A stretch of 64,000 nucleotides of DNA from Mactromeris polynyma (GCA_032209605.1 JASFXZ010000010.1:14529385-14593384), one strand, 5' to 3'; shown: positions 39,001-54,000, counted from the first letter of the stretch. Program-made: numbers and translations. The notes: generated from the sequence alone by a model not told the origin.

Positions 39001-42000
39001 AGTCCATTAAGTGTAGATATTTGTCTGATGGAAGACGTTCTGCATTTCCCAGACGTCTTGGCCTTTAAAATCGAATACTTAATTGGTGGCATTTATGTTC
39101 ATTGGTATAATACTAGCAAAGCTTGATAATTTCCTCTTTGTGGTAGAACATTTCTTTGTGAAATCATATGAAGATGTCTGCTGGCATTAATAGACAGTAA
39201 AATAAATTGCACAATAGAACAAACAAGAAATATCTTGAAAAAAGATGGTCGGGGCAATTTGAAGGATAAGATTTGTTGTGCAATATAAAAAAATGCTGAG
39301 ATGTTACGATTGCTGGTCACCCCAGATCCAAAATGGATTTCGGTATGTTCACCGAAGTTTGGTAAGGTAACGTACCCTTTACCACATAGGTTAACCAAAT
39401 CGCGTCAAGGTTACAAACGTTGTTCGGTTGAAGAGAACATTGCCTTGGTGGTTAATGTAAGATTTGATTGGTTTTACCCAACACTGATATGCAATTAGCA
39501 AAACCATGTTAGTACGGCTGTGCTGAAAAAATGGACACTGTTGAAGCGCAAAGAATGTCTGTCAACTGACTGCAATCAATTTTATCTTACAGGGTGATTT
39601 CGTTTAGGTGGCCAGTTTTAGCTCGTCACCCCAACAGTATCGCCTTGTCGTCACCCCAACAGTATCGCCTTGTCGTCACCCCAACAGTATCGCCTTGTCG
39701 TCACCCCAACAGTATCGCCTTGTCGTCACCCCAACAGTATCGCCTTGTCGTCACCCCAACAGTATCGCCTTGTCGTCACCCCAACAGTATCGCCTTGTCG
39801 TCAGCCCAACAGTATCGCCTTGTCGTCACCCCAACAGTATCGCCTTGTCGTTACCCTGTAAATATTACTATGCCTGATATTGAATAAACCATTTATTCGA
39901 CTGATATTCTGTTAAAGATACTACTAAAAGATAATAAATTCATAATAAATTCAGTAACTTAGTATTTTATTTATATCATCAAATGCCAATAAACATTTTA
40001 TTAGTGAAAATTAATTTCTTTGCCAATAATAGAATCTTATAATAGAAACTATACGGCAATTATGATGTGATATCATTTGTTATTTCACTAGTGCATTATC
40101 ACAAATGGTACATGGGTGTTATTAAGTATCTCAGAGGTCATTATGATATTATATGATATACCCTGTCTGATAACATATGGCATAGAGTGGCAATATCACC
40201 CATGTATCATTTTCCATGATTCACTAGTGAAATAACAACTCACGTGTGTGACGTCTTAACAAAACTAGCATGACGTAGATGCCCTCAAATAATGTTGACA
40301 TTGTCAAATATCTTTTTTGTGCAAAGTATGACATTTATTTTCATTGAGAAATATTTTATTGTTAATTTTAATAGCATCTGTGATATGATCATTTGAACTC
40401 GTATCTTGTGGTTGAAAAAGTAAGTTGTCCTAACCACTTTTTGTTACGCCAGACTGCAAAGTCTCGCTATTATCATTTTTAGATGACTCATTCAATAAAT
40501 AAATTCAATAATTAATGACCACTCAAAGCTGAGTTTTTATTGGTTTTAGATGACGAGTGTAAGAAATTCATTTAAAGAATGACCACTCATGTAAGATAAA
40601 ATTCTACATTTACCAGAAAGTTGACACGTATTCTCTACATCTGCGTAACTTCTTGGACATGAAATTAAGTTATGGTTGCATACTTGGCACAGTGCAATTA
40701 ATTATCCAGATGTTTACTGCAGGAAAATGTTGAAGCATGTCAATGCAATTAAATTTCCGGACATCAGTTGAAGGAATTTTATTTTCCTTTTCTGGGATTG
40801 CGTTGGTAATCCATTCTAGCAACAATTTTCTGTCATACTAAACTAAAATTTAATGATTTGATTCGTAGGAACTGCACAGAACGCATGACTGGGTTTGTGG
40901 TGTAAATCAAAGTAAATTTACTTTAAATTATTTCTTAGATGTTTTACGATGTGACATGTAGTTCCATTTGGTGAAGCAGGATGTTGTTTAGGTTTTACGA
41001 TCCTGGCTTATAGGAACCCTCGGGGAGGCTCAAAGTTTTAAATAGAGACTGTTGAAAGCTTACGTCTTCATCTTGACGACAGAAACACAGGACAACAAGA
41101 TATTACAGCCTGAAGGGCTACTTTTCTTGTCTTTATTTCGATAGTAAATGACAACGTTTTACTCTATTTTTATGAAATTGTAGAGGACATAAATACAACC
41201 AGTTTAGCAGGAATGGTCTTAATAACTGATTTTGGTAAACAAGTTTTCTCACAATTGTAGAAATGTGCCGTCAGCAAGTTTTTATTGTCTTCCGAAAACA
41301 TGTAGCAATCTATGTTAGGACATAAATGTAGTATTTTATTTATATCATAAGTGTAACTGAGCTTTTCATCAGTATAAAACTACTTTTCATTCATAATTGC
41401 ATTGGTTGTCATGGTAATTCACTTATCAGTGTTTTGCCACTCCCACTGTGTGTATTTTGTCAAATTGCTTGGCTGTAGTTGGGAATTAGATTGCAAAAAA
41501 GACATATTGTCTAATTCCCCTAGTTATTTGACTAGAAATTGTACAAAACTATAATACGTGGATGGTATTATGTGATTGCAATGTCATTTATGATATATCC
41601 TAATATACACCAATCGTTGAGCTGGAGAGAGTGCGGTCCTAAGATTTTACTATACAGGTAAACTTTGATAACTCCAGGACGCAGGGGTCCATCCGAAAAG
41701 CTCGATTTACGCGATGTTCTGAGTAACCCAGCGTTTCCATCATGTCCTTTTAGTGATTTTTATGTAATGCCTTATTTTCATAGATTTCCACATGGGATTG
41801 CTTATGCCTTATATTAAATGTAAAAGTTGGGAACAAATACTAAAACCCGATCTTCTAGAACTTTTATAACTTTCCCAAGCTTATTGTTGACATCAGCGAA
41901 ATGTGGTATCGTTTTCTGTATTTTACCACTTCAACGACACATGTATAGCTTTATATTGAAAAAAGGTTGTCTGTATACAAATTTAGAACATTTGTTCACG

Positions 42001-45000
42001 TAAGGATGCACTAGACTTGATTCTTTGCTGGTTGTGGTTCCAATAAGCAAGTGCTTGCTCTAATGAGTAATGGTGGTTGGAAGGGCAATAACGTTTCATA
42101 GGTTAATATTTCATTTTATGTCTTTACTACGCTGTGGAAAATGTTTGAGAAATTTGTGTATATGCGAAATTTGCAAATAGATGCACCTCGCAAACTTTAC
42201 CACTTATACAGTATTTATGCTTTGTTGCAATATTCATTGTTAAATTTGCTTTTATTTTGATGTGATCAGAGATAACTAGACAGTGGTCAATCTTGAAATG
42301 TCTGTCTGTTGCTAATTTGTATTCCACTATTTGCCCATTAAGTATGGTGTAGTTCTGCAGACTGTGTTTATGAAGAAATCTTACAATGTTGTACGATATT
42401 GTAATGATGACATAGTGCGTGTTTAGTACCGTACGATATTGTAATGATGACATAGTGCGTGTTTAGTACCGTACGATATTGTAATGATGACATAGTGCGT
42501 GTTTAGTACCGTACGATATTGTAATAATGACATAGTGCGTGTTTAGTACCGTACGATATTGTAATGATGACATAGTGCGTGTTTAGTACCGTACGATATT
42601 GTAATGATGACATAGTGCGTGTTTAGTACCGTACGATATTGTAATGATGACATCGTGCGTGTTTAGTACCGTACGATATTGTAATGATGACATAGTGCGT
42701 GTTTAGTACCGTACATAGTGCGTGTTTAGTACCATACATAGTGCGTGTTTAGTACCGTACATAGTGCGTGTTTAGTACCATACATAGTGCGTGTTTAGTA
42801 CCGTACGATATTGTAATGATGACATAGTGCGTGTTTAGTACCGTACATAGTGCGTGTTTAGTACCATACATAGTGCGTGTTTAGTACCGTACATAGTGCG
42901 TGTTTAGTACCATACATAGTGCGTGTTTAGTACCGTACATAGTGCGTGTTTAGTACCGTACATAGTGCGTGTTTAGTACCGTACATAGTGCGTGTTTAGT
43001 ACCGTACATAGTGCGTGTTTAGTACCGTACATAGTGCGTGTTTAGTACCGTACATAGTGCGTGTTTAGTACCGTACATAGTGCGTGTTTAGTACCATACA
43101 TAGTGCGTGTTTAGTACCGTACATAGTGCGTGTTTAGTACCATACATAGTGCGTGTTTAGTACCGTACATAGTGCGTGTTTAGTACCATACATAGTGCGT
43201 GTTTAGTACCGTATATAGCGCGTGTTTAGTACCGTACATAGTGCGTGTTTAGTACCGTACATAGTGCGTGTTTAGTACCGTTGTCCGTTTCTGATTTCTT
43301 CCGATGAAGAAATGGAATATCTGGAAATGACATCTGCGCTGCCAATCAGTTTATTCATTGCATTTTTGTACTGTTGAATTTTCTCCCTCCGGTTATATAA
43401 GGTTTAACATGAAAGCCACTTACTTGTGAAAATCAACTTGTTCTTCGGAACCAAAATTATGTCTAGATTTGATTCTTTGAGAAACCATCTGTTTTTGACA
43501 AACGCAATACACATAATTTCCTTTATAGTTTTGATCAACCACGCTGGAGGGAATTCATTTGATTGAAAACCCATTTTAGAAGCTGACTTCTTTATATTTG
43601 AAAATGTATAGATATTGCTTTGTGTTCAAGTTCAGTGTATCTTTTAAAAAGCATTTATTAAATAATTTTATCCTAACATAGTAGTTTGTCAGTCAAGCGG
43701 AAAATTTTGTTTGCAGATCCCTAAAATTTGCTCAAATTTGAATTAACCTTTTTAAATCAAAGTAAAAAATTCCTTATGTACAGTCAGATCACGTTCATTC
43801 GAATTCATTGGGTCCGAAATTTTATTTTGAATAATACATGGTTTTGAATAGCCCATTTCAATTTGATGTGTTTTAGAAGATATATTGGGATCTGATATTG
43901 TTTTTGAATGATACCAAGTATTTGGATCAAAGGTTGTCAAATAAACGAGGTGCGACTGTGTCACAATTTGTCACAAGGTTCAACTTTGGAATACATGCAT
44001 TAAAATAAAAATAAATTGAGAAAGAAAGAGCATTATGTACAATTCCCTTGTATTGGTTATTACTTTTTTTTTCTTTTATTGAGTCTCGTCATTCCCACTA
44101 AAATACCTTGCTTGAGTGGGAACAAAGATTGCTTGAGTGGGAACAAAGATTGCTTGAGTGGGAACAAAGATTGCTTGAGTGGGAATGAAGAGCCTCTTTT
44201 CTGCGAAACTTGTTCCTGAGAGCCAAATATTTCAGTCAAAGCATTACCAGGGATTCTTATTCTTGCATACCTTTTTTCAGAAATAAAAGATGAGATTAAA
44301 TGAAACAAATATTGTTTTAAGGCTTTTTCGTTCTAGTAATATGTGCTTTGACAAAGTCATTCAACTTATTAATTGCAATTTTGTGACATTATTAGGTGGG
44401 GGTGTAAGATAAAGTTTTCCGGCATATGCAGGAAATACTTTTGTTACATGTTTAATCGCTATAAAAATTAAATAGGACGCATCAAAATACTCTTATGATC
44501 AATGTCATATTTTGACCACCAATATCTTAGAAAATGTAACCACAAAATAGAAATTTGAACTTTCTCATGAATTGGTCCTGTAACATTGAATTTGAGATCA
44601 ATCTCCATGGATTTGTTTTTTAAATTGTTGCTTGGAAAATGTTCACAAAACATAGACAAGTAATGTGGAATGTTTAGCAGTGTGAATGATCATGTTTGCT
44701 ACAATATCCATCAGAACTGTCAGTAATTCGCTGGCAATGCCAATCATGATCACGTTTTAAGGTGGAAACCATAGATTTGACTATTTTGTTGTCAAATAAT
44801 GGTGTCAATTGCGTGTCTAGTTTCAAGAAGTTGATATATCCTCTTCTGCATGGTTTCTCCAGGGCGTTAAGGACACATAGTATCACTGTGATAGAAATGG
44901 TAATTGTCTCAATTTTCTTTTTTTATCGTTCCTCTTTGTCTTTTTTATTGTCCTTTTTTTAACATACACTCAACGACACTTCTAAGTCCACAGTTCGATT

Positions 45001-48000
45001 TTCATGGCTAACTTCGACATTTGTTGGAGTATTTTTATAAAACCTGGTCACAATCTTAACAAAATATTTTATTATATGGAAACATAACAAAAATCAAAGC
45101 ACAAAAGTGCTGTGGGACGGTACCACTCGTCTCTGTAGCCCAGCTGGCAACTTGTTGCATACAAGTTTCCGTTTGGTAACTAGACAGTTTTATAATATCA
45201 AAGTATGTGTTTATAGGTAAGATGGTTTGCATGGAATATGAAACAAAACTAAAACATAAATGTGAAAAAGAATAAAAAATTATTGAAAAATAGTAAACAT
45301 TTTTTCCAAGAGATCTTCAAATTGACTTGTCCAAGAAATGCTAGATTTACAAACCGAAATAAAGAAAATTGGTCAGTAATAATGGTAGAACCTTATAATT
45401 GTAAAACAAGTGAAATGTTTGTCACAATTGAAAATAAATTGAATATAAAGATATCAGACCCTTTATGTAACATCCGTGAATATTTAATTAAAAAATGACA
45501 TATTAAATTATATCAGCACTAACTTAAGAGTAAAATCAGTATGCCCAGGCATAAAGTTATGATATCACTAGCTTGCTATAGGTGTTTAGTTATCTTGTTG
45601 TAGGGCCACACCAAATTTTATAGAGTATAGAATTTCACAAAATTTATTCTGAAAAACAACTGATAAAAATCTGTCTAGAAATCGCTATAATAGGTCTATT
45701 TTCATTCTTAGACAACAGCTTACACTGAAATTGATATGATATGTGTGCTGTTTATGTTATGTATGTTTGCACCAAGTGTCTGTTATTTTCCCAAATTTTG
45801 ATCACTTTTGCAAAATATTTAAATGTCCTTCTACTAAACAGCAAGAAAAATACCTCATTTAGTTGGTGTAATAACTTATAACAAATGATGTCTACATTAT
45901 AAGTAGGATATTCCTGGTCAATTGTAAATCTATTCTTACAAAGATAAGATAACTCGATCTGAATTCCTGGTCAATTGTTAATCAATTCTTACAAAGGTAA
46001 GATAACTCTGAATTCCTGGTCAATTGTTAATCTATTCTAACAAAGGTAAGATAACTCTGAATTCCTGGTCAATTGTTAATCTATTCTAACAAAGGTAAGA
46101 TAACTCTGAATTCCTGGTCAATTGTTAATCTATTCTAACAAAGGTAAGATAACTCTGAATTCCTGGTCAATTGTTAATCTATTCTAACAAAGGTAAGATA
46201 ACTCTGAATTCCTGGTCAATTCTTAATCTATTCTAACAAAGGTAAGATAACTCTGAATTCCTGGTCAATTCTTAATCTATTCTAACAAAGGTAAGATAAC
46301 TCTGAATTCCTGGTCAATTCTTAATCTATTCTAACAAAGGTAAGATAACTCTGAATTCCTGGTCAATTCTTAATCTATTCTAACAAAGGTAAGATAACTC
46401 TGAATTCCTGGTCAATTCTTAATCTATTCTAACAAAGGTAAGATAACTCTGAATTCCTGGTCAATTCTTAATCTATTCTTACAAAGGTAAGATAACTCTG
46501 AATTCCTGGTCAATTGTTAATCTATTCTAACAAAGGTAAGATAACTCTGAATTCCTGGTCAATTCTTAATCTATTCTAACAAAGGTAAGATAACTCTGAA
46601 TTCCTGGTCAATTCTTAATCTGTTCTTTTTGGTCTTCAATATATTTGTATGTCTTGTGCACTTTCATTTCCTGCAGGAAAACTGGATACTGCATTACATT
46701 TAATTTATCTTTCATCTGCAAGGTCAGCATGTGCTGTTAAGTGGATTGGTCAGACTGAACAGTTGCAAAACTTGTCGTAGTTAATGGATTTTGTTGATTG
46801 AACAGATCTCGCAATATTGGTAGTTGAAAGTGGGGCAGTATCTTAAATGGCCAATTGCGCCTTTCATCTTATATAACCATTCTCTTGTGTTATGATTTCC
46901 ATGAAGCTTGCAATTATTTTAGGCATTGAAGGCATTTTAGTACAGTATCAGAACTTTATTATTGACTTAAGCAATTACAGCTCATCGTCATAATTATACA
47001 CTGATGTACACAAGTACATCATCATGTGATTTTTATTAAAATATTTTTAATAGTGGGTTCAAAATGGCATAAAAACGTAAAAAATAAAGTCCTCCTATTG
47101 ATGGGTAACAGCTGTCAGTACCAAAAAGCTCTCAAGTCCCCTGTTGCTTTGCACAGCACTACATAAGAGTTAGCTTTCTGTTATGAAAAACTGATGATTT
47201 AACCAATCAATGAGTGTGTTACTGAGCAGGCCTCTTGAGGGTTGAACCGAACTGTACAGTAACGTAACTGTATCCCATTCATACAGTCGGACCTCGTTTA
47301 TTTGACAACCTTTTATAGGAATACTTGGTATCATCCAAAATAAATATCAGGTGCCGAGGTCTCTTCTTATGCATGTCCAATTGAAATGGGCTATTCGAAA
47401 CCATGAACAGTAAAACCTCGATAATGAGATCACCCTTGGGACTCTTGAAAACTGTTCTTAATATTGAGGTGGTCTTAATATTGAGGTTGAATAAAAAGCA
47501 AAACAGTGAAAATGAATGGTCTTATTTTTGAGGTGGCCTTATTATTGAGGTGGTCTTTATGTGAGGTTTTACTGCATTATTCTAAATAAAATTTTGGACC
47601 TGATTAATTCAAATGAACGCATCCAGACTTGATGTATAGATAATTATCAATACTTTGATATTCATCATTTACACAATTGATATGACATTGTATTTTGCAG
47701 CCTGTGTCATTTGATAAGACATCTATAGCTGTACAGAGAAGAATCAAGTTTGTTCTGAAGAATCCCCAGACTGAGACTAACTTGCTCATGTTCTACAGAG
47801 AAGCCATGCAAGATGAGGTATAATCACATTATATCACGTTGTGTAAAGATGGCTTGCACTTTTTTGTCATAGTTAAAACTGTGAGCTGGCTTGTTGTTAT
47901 AAAACATTTTTATATAGTTAACACAATAAGAAATGCGTCATGAAATCCTATAAGAGAACTTAACAGACAGGATTCTGAAAGACAGAAGTGACTCGTAAAA

Positions 48001-51000
48001 TCTTACTATGACCAAAAGCTGCATTTTCAAAAAGGAAATTTTACTTTTTCATCTATATTTGCTTTTGCCTGACTCACGAGGAAAGCTGGGCCCTTATTCA
48101 CAACCATTTAAGACTGAAACTCAAACTTTGATTTTAAAATGTTAAATGTTATTTATGCTCCTATGTTGTTATGACAATACAGATTTTAATAAAAATTGAC
48201 AAAAAGTGTACGTATGGAAACAACAATTATTCAGACAGAATTTCATTTTTGTAGGTTAAATGAAAACAAAATGTTGGTAAATAAATGTTTTGCAAATCTA
48301 AAAGTGTAAGCCTGAGATTCAGACTTGATGTGTTTGTGAATGATTCCCCTGGTCCCCAGAAACTCATTATAAGCGTGTTATACTGTATTTTTATCAGAAA
48401 CCACTTTGGGGTAAATCACATTTTTGTGGCATTTATTGTTTGATATTTATTTCATTTATCGCCTGAAATGATGCATTGCAGTTGATATTGTTCTAGTTTG
48501 AAGACATGTCATCCATTTAGAAATATTCAGTTATTTCAAATCAAAACATCACATTTATATTCATATGTCTGTATGATCATTTGTTTATGTTTTCAATTAC
48601 AGTTTGTTCTGAAGACCTACGTCTCGAAGGAATACACAGCAACTGATGAAAACTTGGTGTCTGATTTTAGAACACTTGTTGATTATTTGTTGGAGAAATT
48701 TAAGTATGTTTGACCAATCCTTCATATCCGTTTCAAAACACATCTTGCAATGTCTTGAAGTATAATTAATCTTGCTTTGTGTGACAGCTTCGATATTTAG
48801 CGGTTATAATGAATGTTTGTGGAACATGTACTATACTTGCATTTCTGTGTACAAATACTTCAAATAAAACCGTTCTCAAATTATCACATATTTAGGAAAT
48901 ATTCTTATAAGGCAATCAAAATGGCTGACTATTCAGAAATAGGGATGTAAATATTGTAGATGTGGGAACTTTCTATTAGTCTGAAAGTGGAAATTTGAGT
49001 ACGAAGAATGAATGAAATTGTCAAATAAGGGCTGACTCACAGGTCCAATTTCTTTGGGATTTAGAGTGATTATGAGATGTGGGAATAATGATTGGGTTTT
49101 GAGTGCCGCAATCCTCACTCAGACTAATCACTTCCTGATCTCATATTACACTCAAATCTCTGAGAAATTGGGTCACCAAGAATATGCAGTGCTCAATGAA
49201 CATAACCATACATTTTTCACATTCAATATGAGTCAGTTTCAGCCTAATAGGAGTAAATTTTGTGATTTGAGTGCTGAATCTAAGTATCCATTATAATCCC
49301 GGGCCCTGTTCTACACTCAGTGTCTAACAAGTCATGAATGGAAGACAAACAGTCTCCTGAAATGTTTTATTTCGCAGACAACTAGGGACCAATCATTGGA
49401 TGGAGCGAATTATACAAACACTCCATCGTAACTCTTCATTTGTGCTTCGTAACAATCTGAATCTCTCTGGCGCCTGGACTCGGTGACAAGCACCTGAGAG
49501 ATTCAGATCATTGACCAATTTTTATTTCAAAATCTTTCATGTTTCTCTGGCGTCATGAAACAAATAATAACAATTAAGGGAATTAACAGCTAAGTGGACT
49601 AGGGTTCCTGCATTCATTTTATTCTCTGTAAGTTCAAGTTTGTCTCAAAAGGCGTTGACACAGAAAATTAAATGAGTTGAAGTCTTGAAGAAAAATATGA
49701 GGAAAATTAAGGTTAAGTTTGTTGGAATAAGTGGCCTTTAGTTTGCTGAAATAGACATTGTAATGACTTCTTTTAGCCCTCAATTTAATGCTCTCTTGAT
49801 TTTAAAGGTACATAGTCTTATATATTTGACAGAATATCCTTAGTTATAAATATGAGGAATTTGTTGGTAATTGGCTTCATACAGATGTATTCTACATCAC
49901 TGCATTGTCACTTTTCTTACATGTTTTCCAAAACCACAAATACAAGCGTCCTATACCGTTTTTTTCTACCGTGACCTACGTGCAGAGTAAGTGCGAGCGT
50001 AGGAAAACCTGTATTGGGCTCATGTTTTGTAGTTCCAAGAGAAGTTTCAGAAAAGTTCCAATGCAATGTTTAAGAGGAAGTCTTATGAAGGTATTAACAT
50101 GCTGTTTTCTCAAAATAATTACTTAGCAGATTTTGATAGAAAATAAGACTATCTACCTTTAAAGTTAAACATATCTTCCATTACAGGGTTAAAGAGGAGC
50201 CCAAGTTTTGTCTGTGTAATATCTTCCATTACAGGGTTAAAGAGGAGCCCAAGTTTTGTCTGTGTAATATCTTCCATTACAGGGTTAAAGAGGAGCCCAA
50301 GTTTTGTCTGTGTAATATCTTCCATTACAGGGTTAAAGAGGAGCCCAAGTTTTGTCTGTGTAATATCTTCCATTACAGGGTTAAAGAGGAGCCCAAGTTT
50401 TGTCTGTGTAATATCTTCCATTACAGGGTTAAAGAGGAGCCCAAGTTTTGTCTGTGTAATATCTTCCATTACAGGGTTAAAGAGGAGCCCAAGTTTTGTC
50501 TGTGTAATATCTTCCATTACAGGGTTAAAGAGGAGCCCAAGTTTTGTCTGTGTAATATCTTCCATTACAGGGTTAAAGAGGAGCCCAAGTTTTGTCTGTG
50601 TAATATCTTCCATTACAGGGTTAAAGAGGAGCCCAAGTTTTGTCTGTGTAATATCTTCCATTACAGGGTTAAAGAGGAGCCCAAGTTTTGTCTGTGTAAA
50701 TGTAATGCCTTAATCAAATTGCATTTCAAAATAATCTGAGAAAAACCATCAATTTCCATTCAATGTTTGGTCTCTAGTCTGTATTAATGATAAGAATCCT
50801 TGCAATATATCAGGTTTGTGAATTATAGCATCTTGTAAAGAAGGCGTCCTCTGTGGTGTGGGATTGGTGTTTATCATGATTATTGTGATAAATCTCTGTG
50901 TTTTCAGATCTCTTGACTTTAAGAGGTGTACTTTACCAGACAATCTGGACATTCTGAGAAAGAATTACACCTTGCAATACATTGGAAAGTTGAAATCTAA

Positions 51001-54000
51001 GAAAGTCTTCACAGATGCTGCAAACAAGGCTGATGTTTGCAGGGACGTACTCCGAAGCATATTGCACGTAAGCCGTCCCCGATTGATTCAATTTGTTGAA
51101 CAGTTTTATCATTTACTCTGCATTTAACTTCTGCAGAAAATGTATGGTATCTACAGCATATAATGTAGATTTTTGTGTTCCCCTGTGGAGCAGCATTTAG
51201 ACGCGGCTTCGTCAGTTCATCTGTACGTAAGAATGTTTGTGCCTCCGTCCGCCTCACATCGATGTTTGCGCTGTTTCTCAGCAACCAATGACGGGAATTC
51301 AATGAAACTTAATGGGAAACTTCACTTCATATAGGAGATGCGAAGTTCAACTTCAGGCAGCATCAATCAGTTTTACAGATAATTTCTTGTTTGAAAACAA
51401 ATTGTGGGAATCATTAGGAAAGAGGTTACTGTTTCATTGTTTTTTTTCAGAAAGCATTTATTTATAGATTATTTACTGATGCAATATCTTGCTTATATAT
51501 TGCAATATAGCGTGGTACACATTTTGGCTTCATAAACAACCATCTGAAACCGCATGATTTTCAGAAAAAGTTATATTTCCTTGTAGCCAGATAATTATAT
51601 TTACTGTAATTACACACATTAATATTAACCGCTGTTTAAAAAAAATATTGTCAGTTGAAACATCTGAAATCAGAAAAACCTGACTAATTATTTTTATACC
51701 TGTCGGTCAATCGGTAGGTCTGTAACCTTTTCATTTCCGATCAATAACTCGAGAACCCTTGACCTATCATCTTCAAACTTGGTCCACCATTCATCTTGGG
51801 TAGCAAAGGAACCCTGTTTATTTTGGGGTTACAAGGTCAAAGGTCAAGGTCACAGGGGGGCATAATGTTTTACAAACATCTGTTGTTTTGTATCTGTTAT
51901 GACTTTCATCTTTTTATTTTCTAAATCTATTCACCAGTATTTCATCCATTGAATTGTACAGACATGACTTATAATCATGAGGGAACATTTTCAATGGCTA
52001 ATTTCTTAACTCGTTTTGACCTCTCAATTATAACTACACTCCCTAGATAATGTCTAATCAATTAATAATTGGTTTGTCTGTAGAATGTCATATTTGTTCA
52101 GTACAGTTGACTGCCATATTTTCCTCAGATCAGCTGTTTTCTGTACGTTCTGTGTGTGTATAATTATTGTAATGGTCAAGCCATGTATTGACGCAGACAA
52201 TGTCGTCTATTGGGAAATTCCGATAGGTCAGTCATATTGGTGAACTTTGCTTCATGCGTTGCATCTAACATTTGCCATTTTTATACATAATTACCAGGGG
52301 CCTTATTCACAAACATTAAAGACAGATACTCGGACTTAGACTTGTTATTTTTGCTCCTACAATGTTGTAACAGTACAGAACTTAATGAAAATTGGCAAAA
52401 GTGTACAGTGTGAAACAACAATTAATCTGGCAAAATTTCATTCATTTATATTTAATGACAACAAAAGTCTGGTAAATATAAGAGGGGCTTCTCTGTTTTT
52501 GTCCACAGTTTGCATATTGCATTACAAGAAAATGTATTGCATTGCAAAATCTAGGGACTTCAAGGGTGTCTGAGATCCGCTGCCTTACCCCAACCGGACC
52601 CCCTGACATAAATTGCTTGATTCTCACATGATAGTTTTCTGTTTTTAACAAGTTCTCTAATGGAAAACTGGTTATTCAATTGGGAAGTTTGGGGTTGTTG
52701 GGTGGCCGAAGGGGCGCTGGTCAACATTTTTTGTGTTGTAAGAATCTCAAATGTAGTTTAGTTAGAGTCATAAAAGTTTACAGAAATGTATATCAGCATG
52801 TGAAGTTGTGCACCTGGGGTTTGTTTTCGCTGGTTTTAGTGAATTTTAACGTTTCTTGTATTGAGAGTAATTTCCTACATTTGTACAATGTTTGACCTTA
52901 CAGAGTGCAGTGGTGTTACAAGACAAGCAAGGTCGAACACATGAAATGTTTAAGTTACTTAGTCAGTATCCAGATGCCTTATTGTGTCAAGTAATCAAAG
53001 AATTACGTACTGACGGATTGTTGGTGATTAACAAGAAGGTATGTATTTTGGGCTTGTTTCTTCACTAAACTAAGTTCCGATATGATAAAATACCACCATT
53101 TTGTAATTTGTGTTCATTACACATTTATATGCCCCATCCATTTGGAAAGTCACAGACTCGAACTCTCGCAGCTGCATTACCCAGTTGTTAAAAAATGGTT
53201 CTTGTTGTGCCATGGACTTTACTGGACATGATAGGGATAGGACATGGAATGGTTGACCCCACAGGAGATTTTCCTTAGTTCTCTCCCTTTATCCCTTCTA
53301 GAGTTCTCTCCCTCTATCCCTTCTAGAGTTCTCTCCCTTTATTCCTGTATTATCCCTTCTATAGTATATGTAATATTTAGTATATGCACATTGTTTATGT
53401 ATATGTAATATACATATACTATAGTAGGGATAAAGGGAGAGAACTCGTAACATTTCCTGTGGTTGGCACTGGTGTCTGGTAGGATGTTAATGTGTGACAA
53501 AAACTGCGACAAACCGACACCATTCCTGTATACCTGAAATTTCTTTTGTGAGACTTAATGCCCATCAAATACATTTTGTACCAAAGATGTACATTTTAAA
53601 AAAGCACTTACCTTCCTGTAACTTAAAATCTTACCATTTATCATTGTTTATACTATCATTTATACTATTGTTTATATTATTGTGTACAATATTGATTATA
53701 CCATTGTGTACATTATTGTTTATATTATTGTGTACATTATTGTTTATATTATTGTGTACATTATTGTTTATATTATTGTGTACATTATTGTTTATATTAT
53801 TGTGTACATTATTGTTTATATTATTGTCTACATTATTGTGTACATTATTGTGCACATTATCGTGTACATTATTGTTTATATTGTTGTGTACATTATTGTT
53901 TATATTATTGTTTATATTATTGTGTACATTATTGTGTACATTATTGTTTATATTATTGTGTACAATATTGATTATACCATTGTGTACATTATTGTTTATA

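Larger units (their letters stand above)
35773..47700 (+). other. GTF3C1 intron 30 (about 11.9 kb)
   Basis: Largest intron in the window. It holds arrays at 36519-37008, 38365-38715, 39624-39849, 42391-43280, 44107-44189 and 45905-46625, and MITEs at 37000-37158, 43779-43960 and 47282-47635. I found no exon in 37160-38330, 40610-42390, 43280-45900 or 46625-47280. Some minus-strand stretches in 42.1-44.9 kb look protein-like but match nothing I know. Confidence 0.85.

Noticed and set aside
39301..39498. A 65-codon plus-strand frame in a slightly GC-richer stretch of intron 30
   Set aside because: No start context, splice signals or recognised motif; it adjoins the 25-bp array and is probably chance.
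42127..42453. A retrotransposon endonuclease fragment (minus strand, contains VISDHIKI)
   Set aside because: One short SDH-like match is not enough; neighbouring minus-strand stretches at 43.3-43.7 kb and 44.5-44.9 kb look protein-like but do not follow the domain order of a LINE.
50033..50090. A possible extra GTF3C1 exon, with TTTTGTAG before and GAAG|GTATTA after
   Set aside because: 58 bp would break the frame between exons 32 and 33, which join perfectly without it and align to the human protein. An additional micro-exon from the 48-bp array does not rescue the frame (TAA in the first unit).
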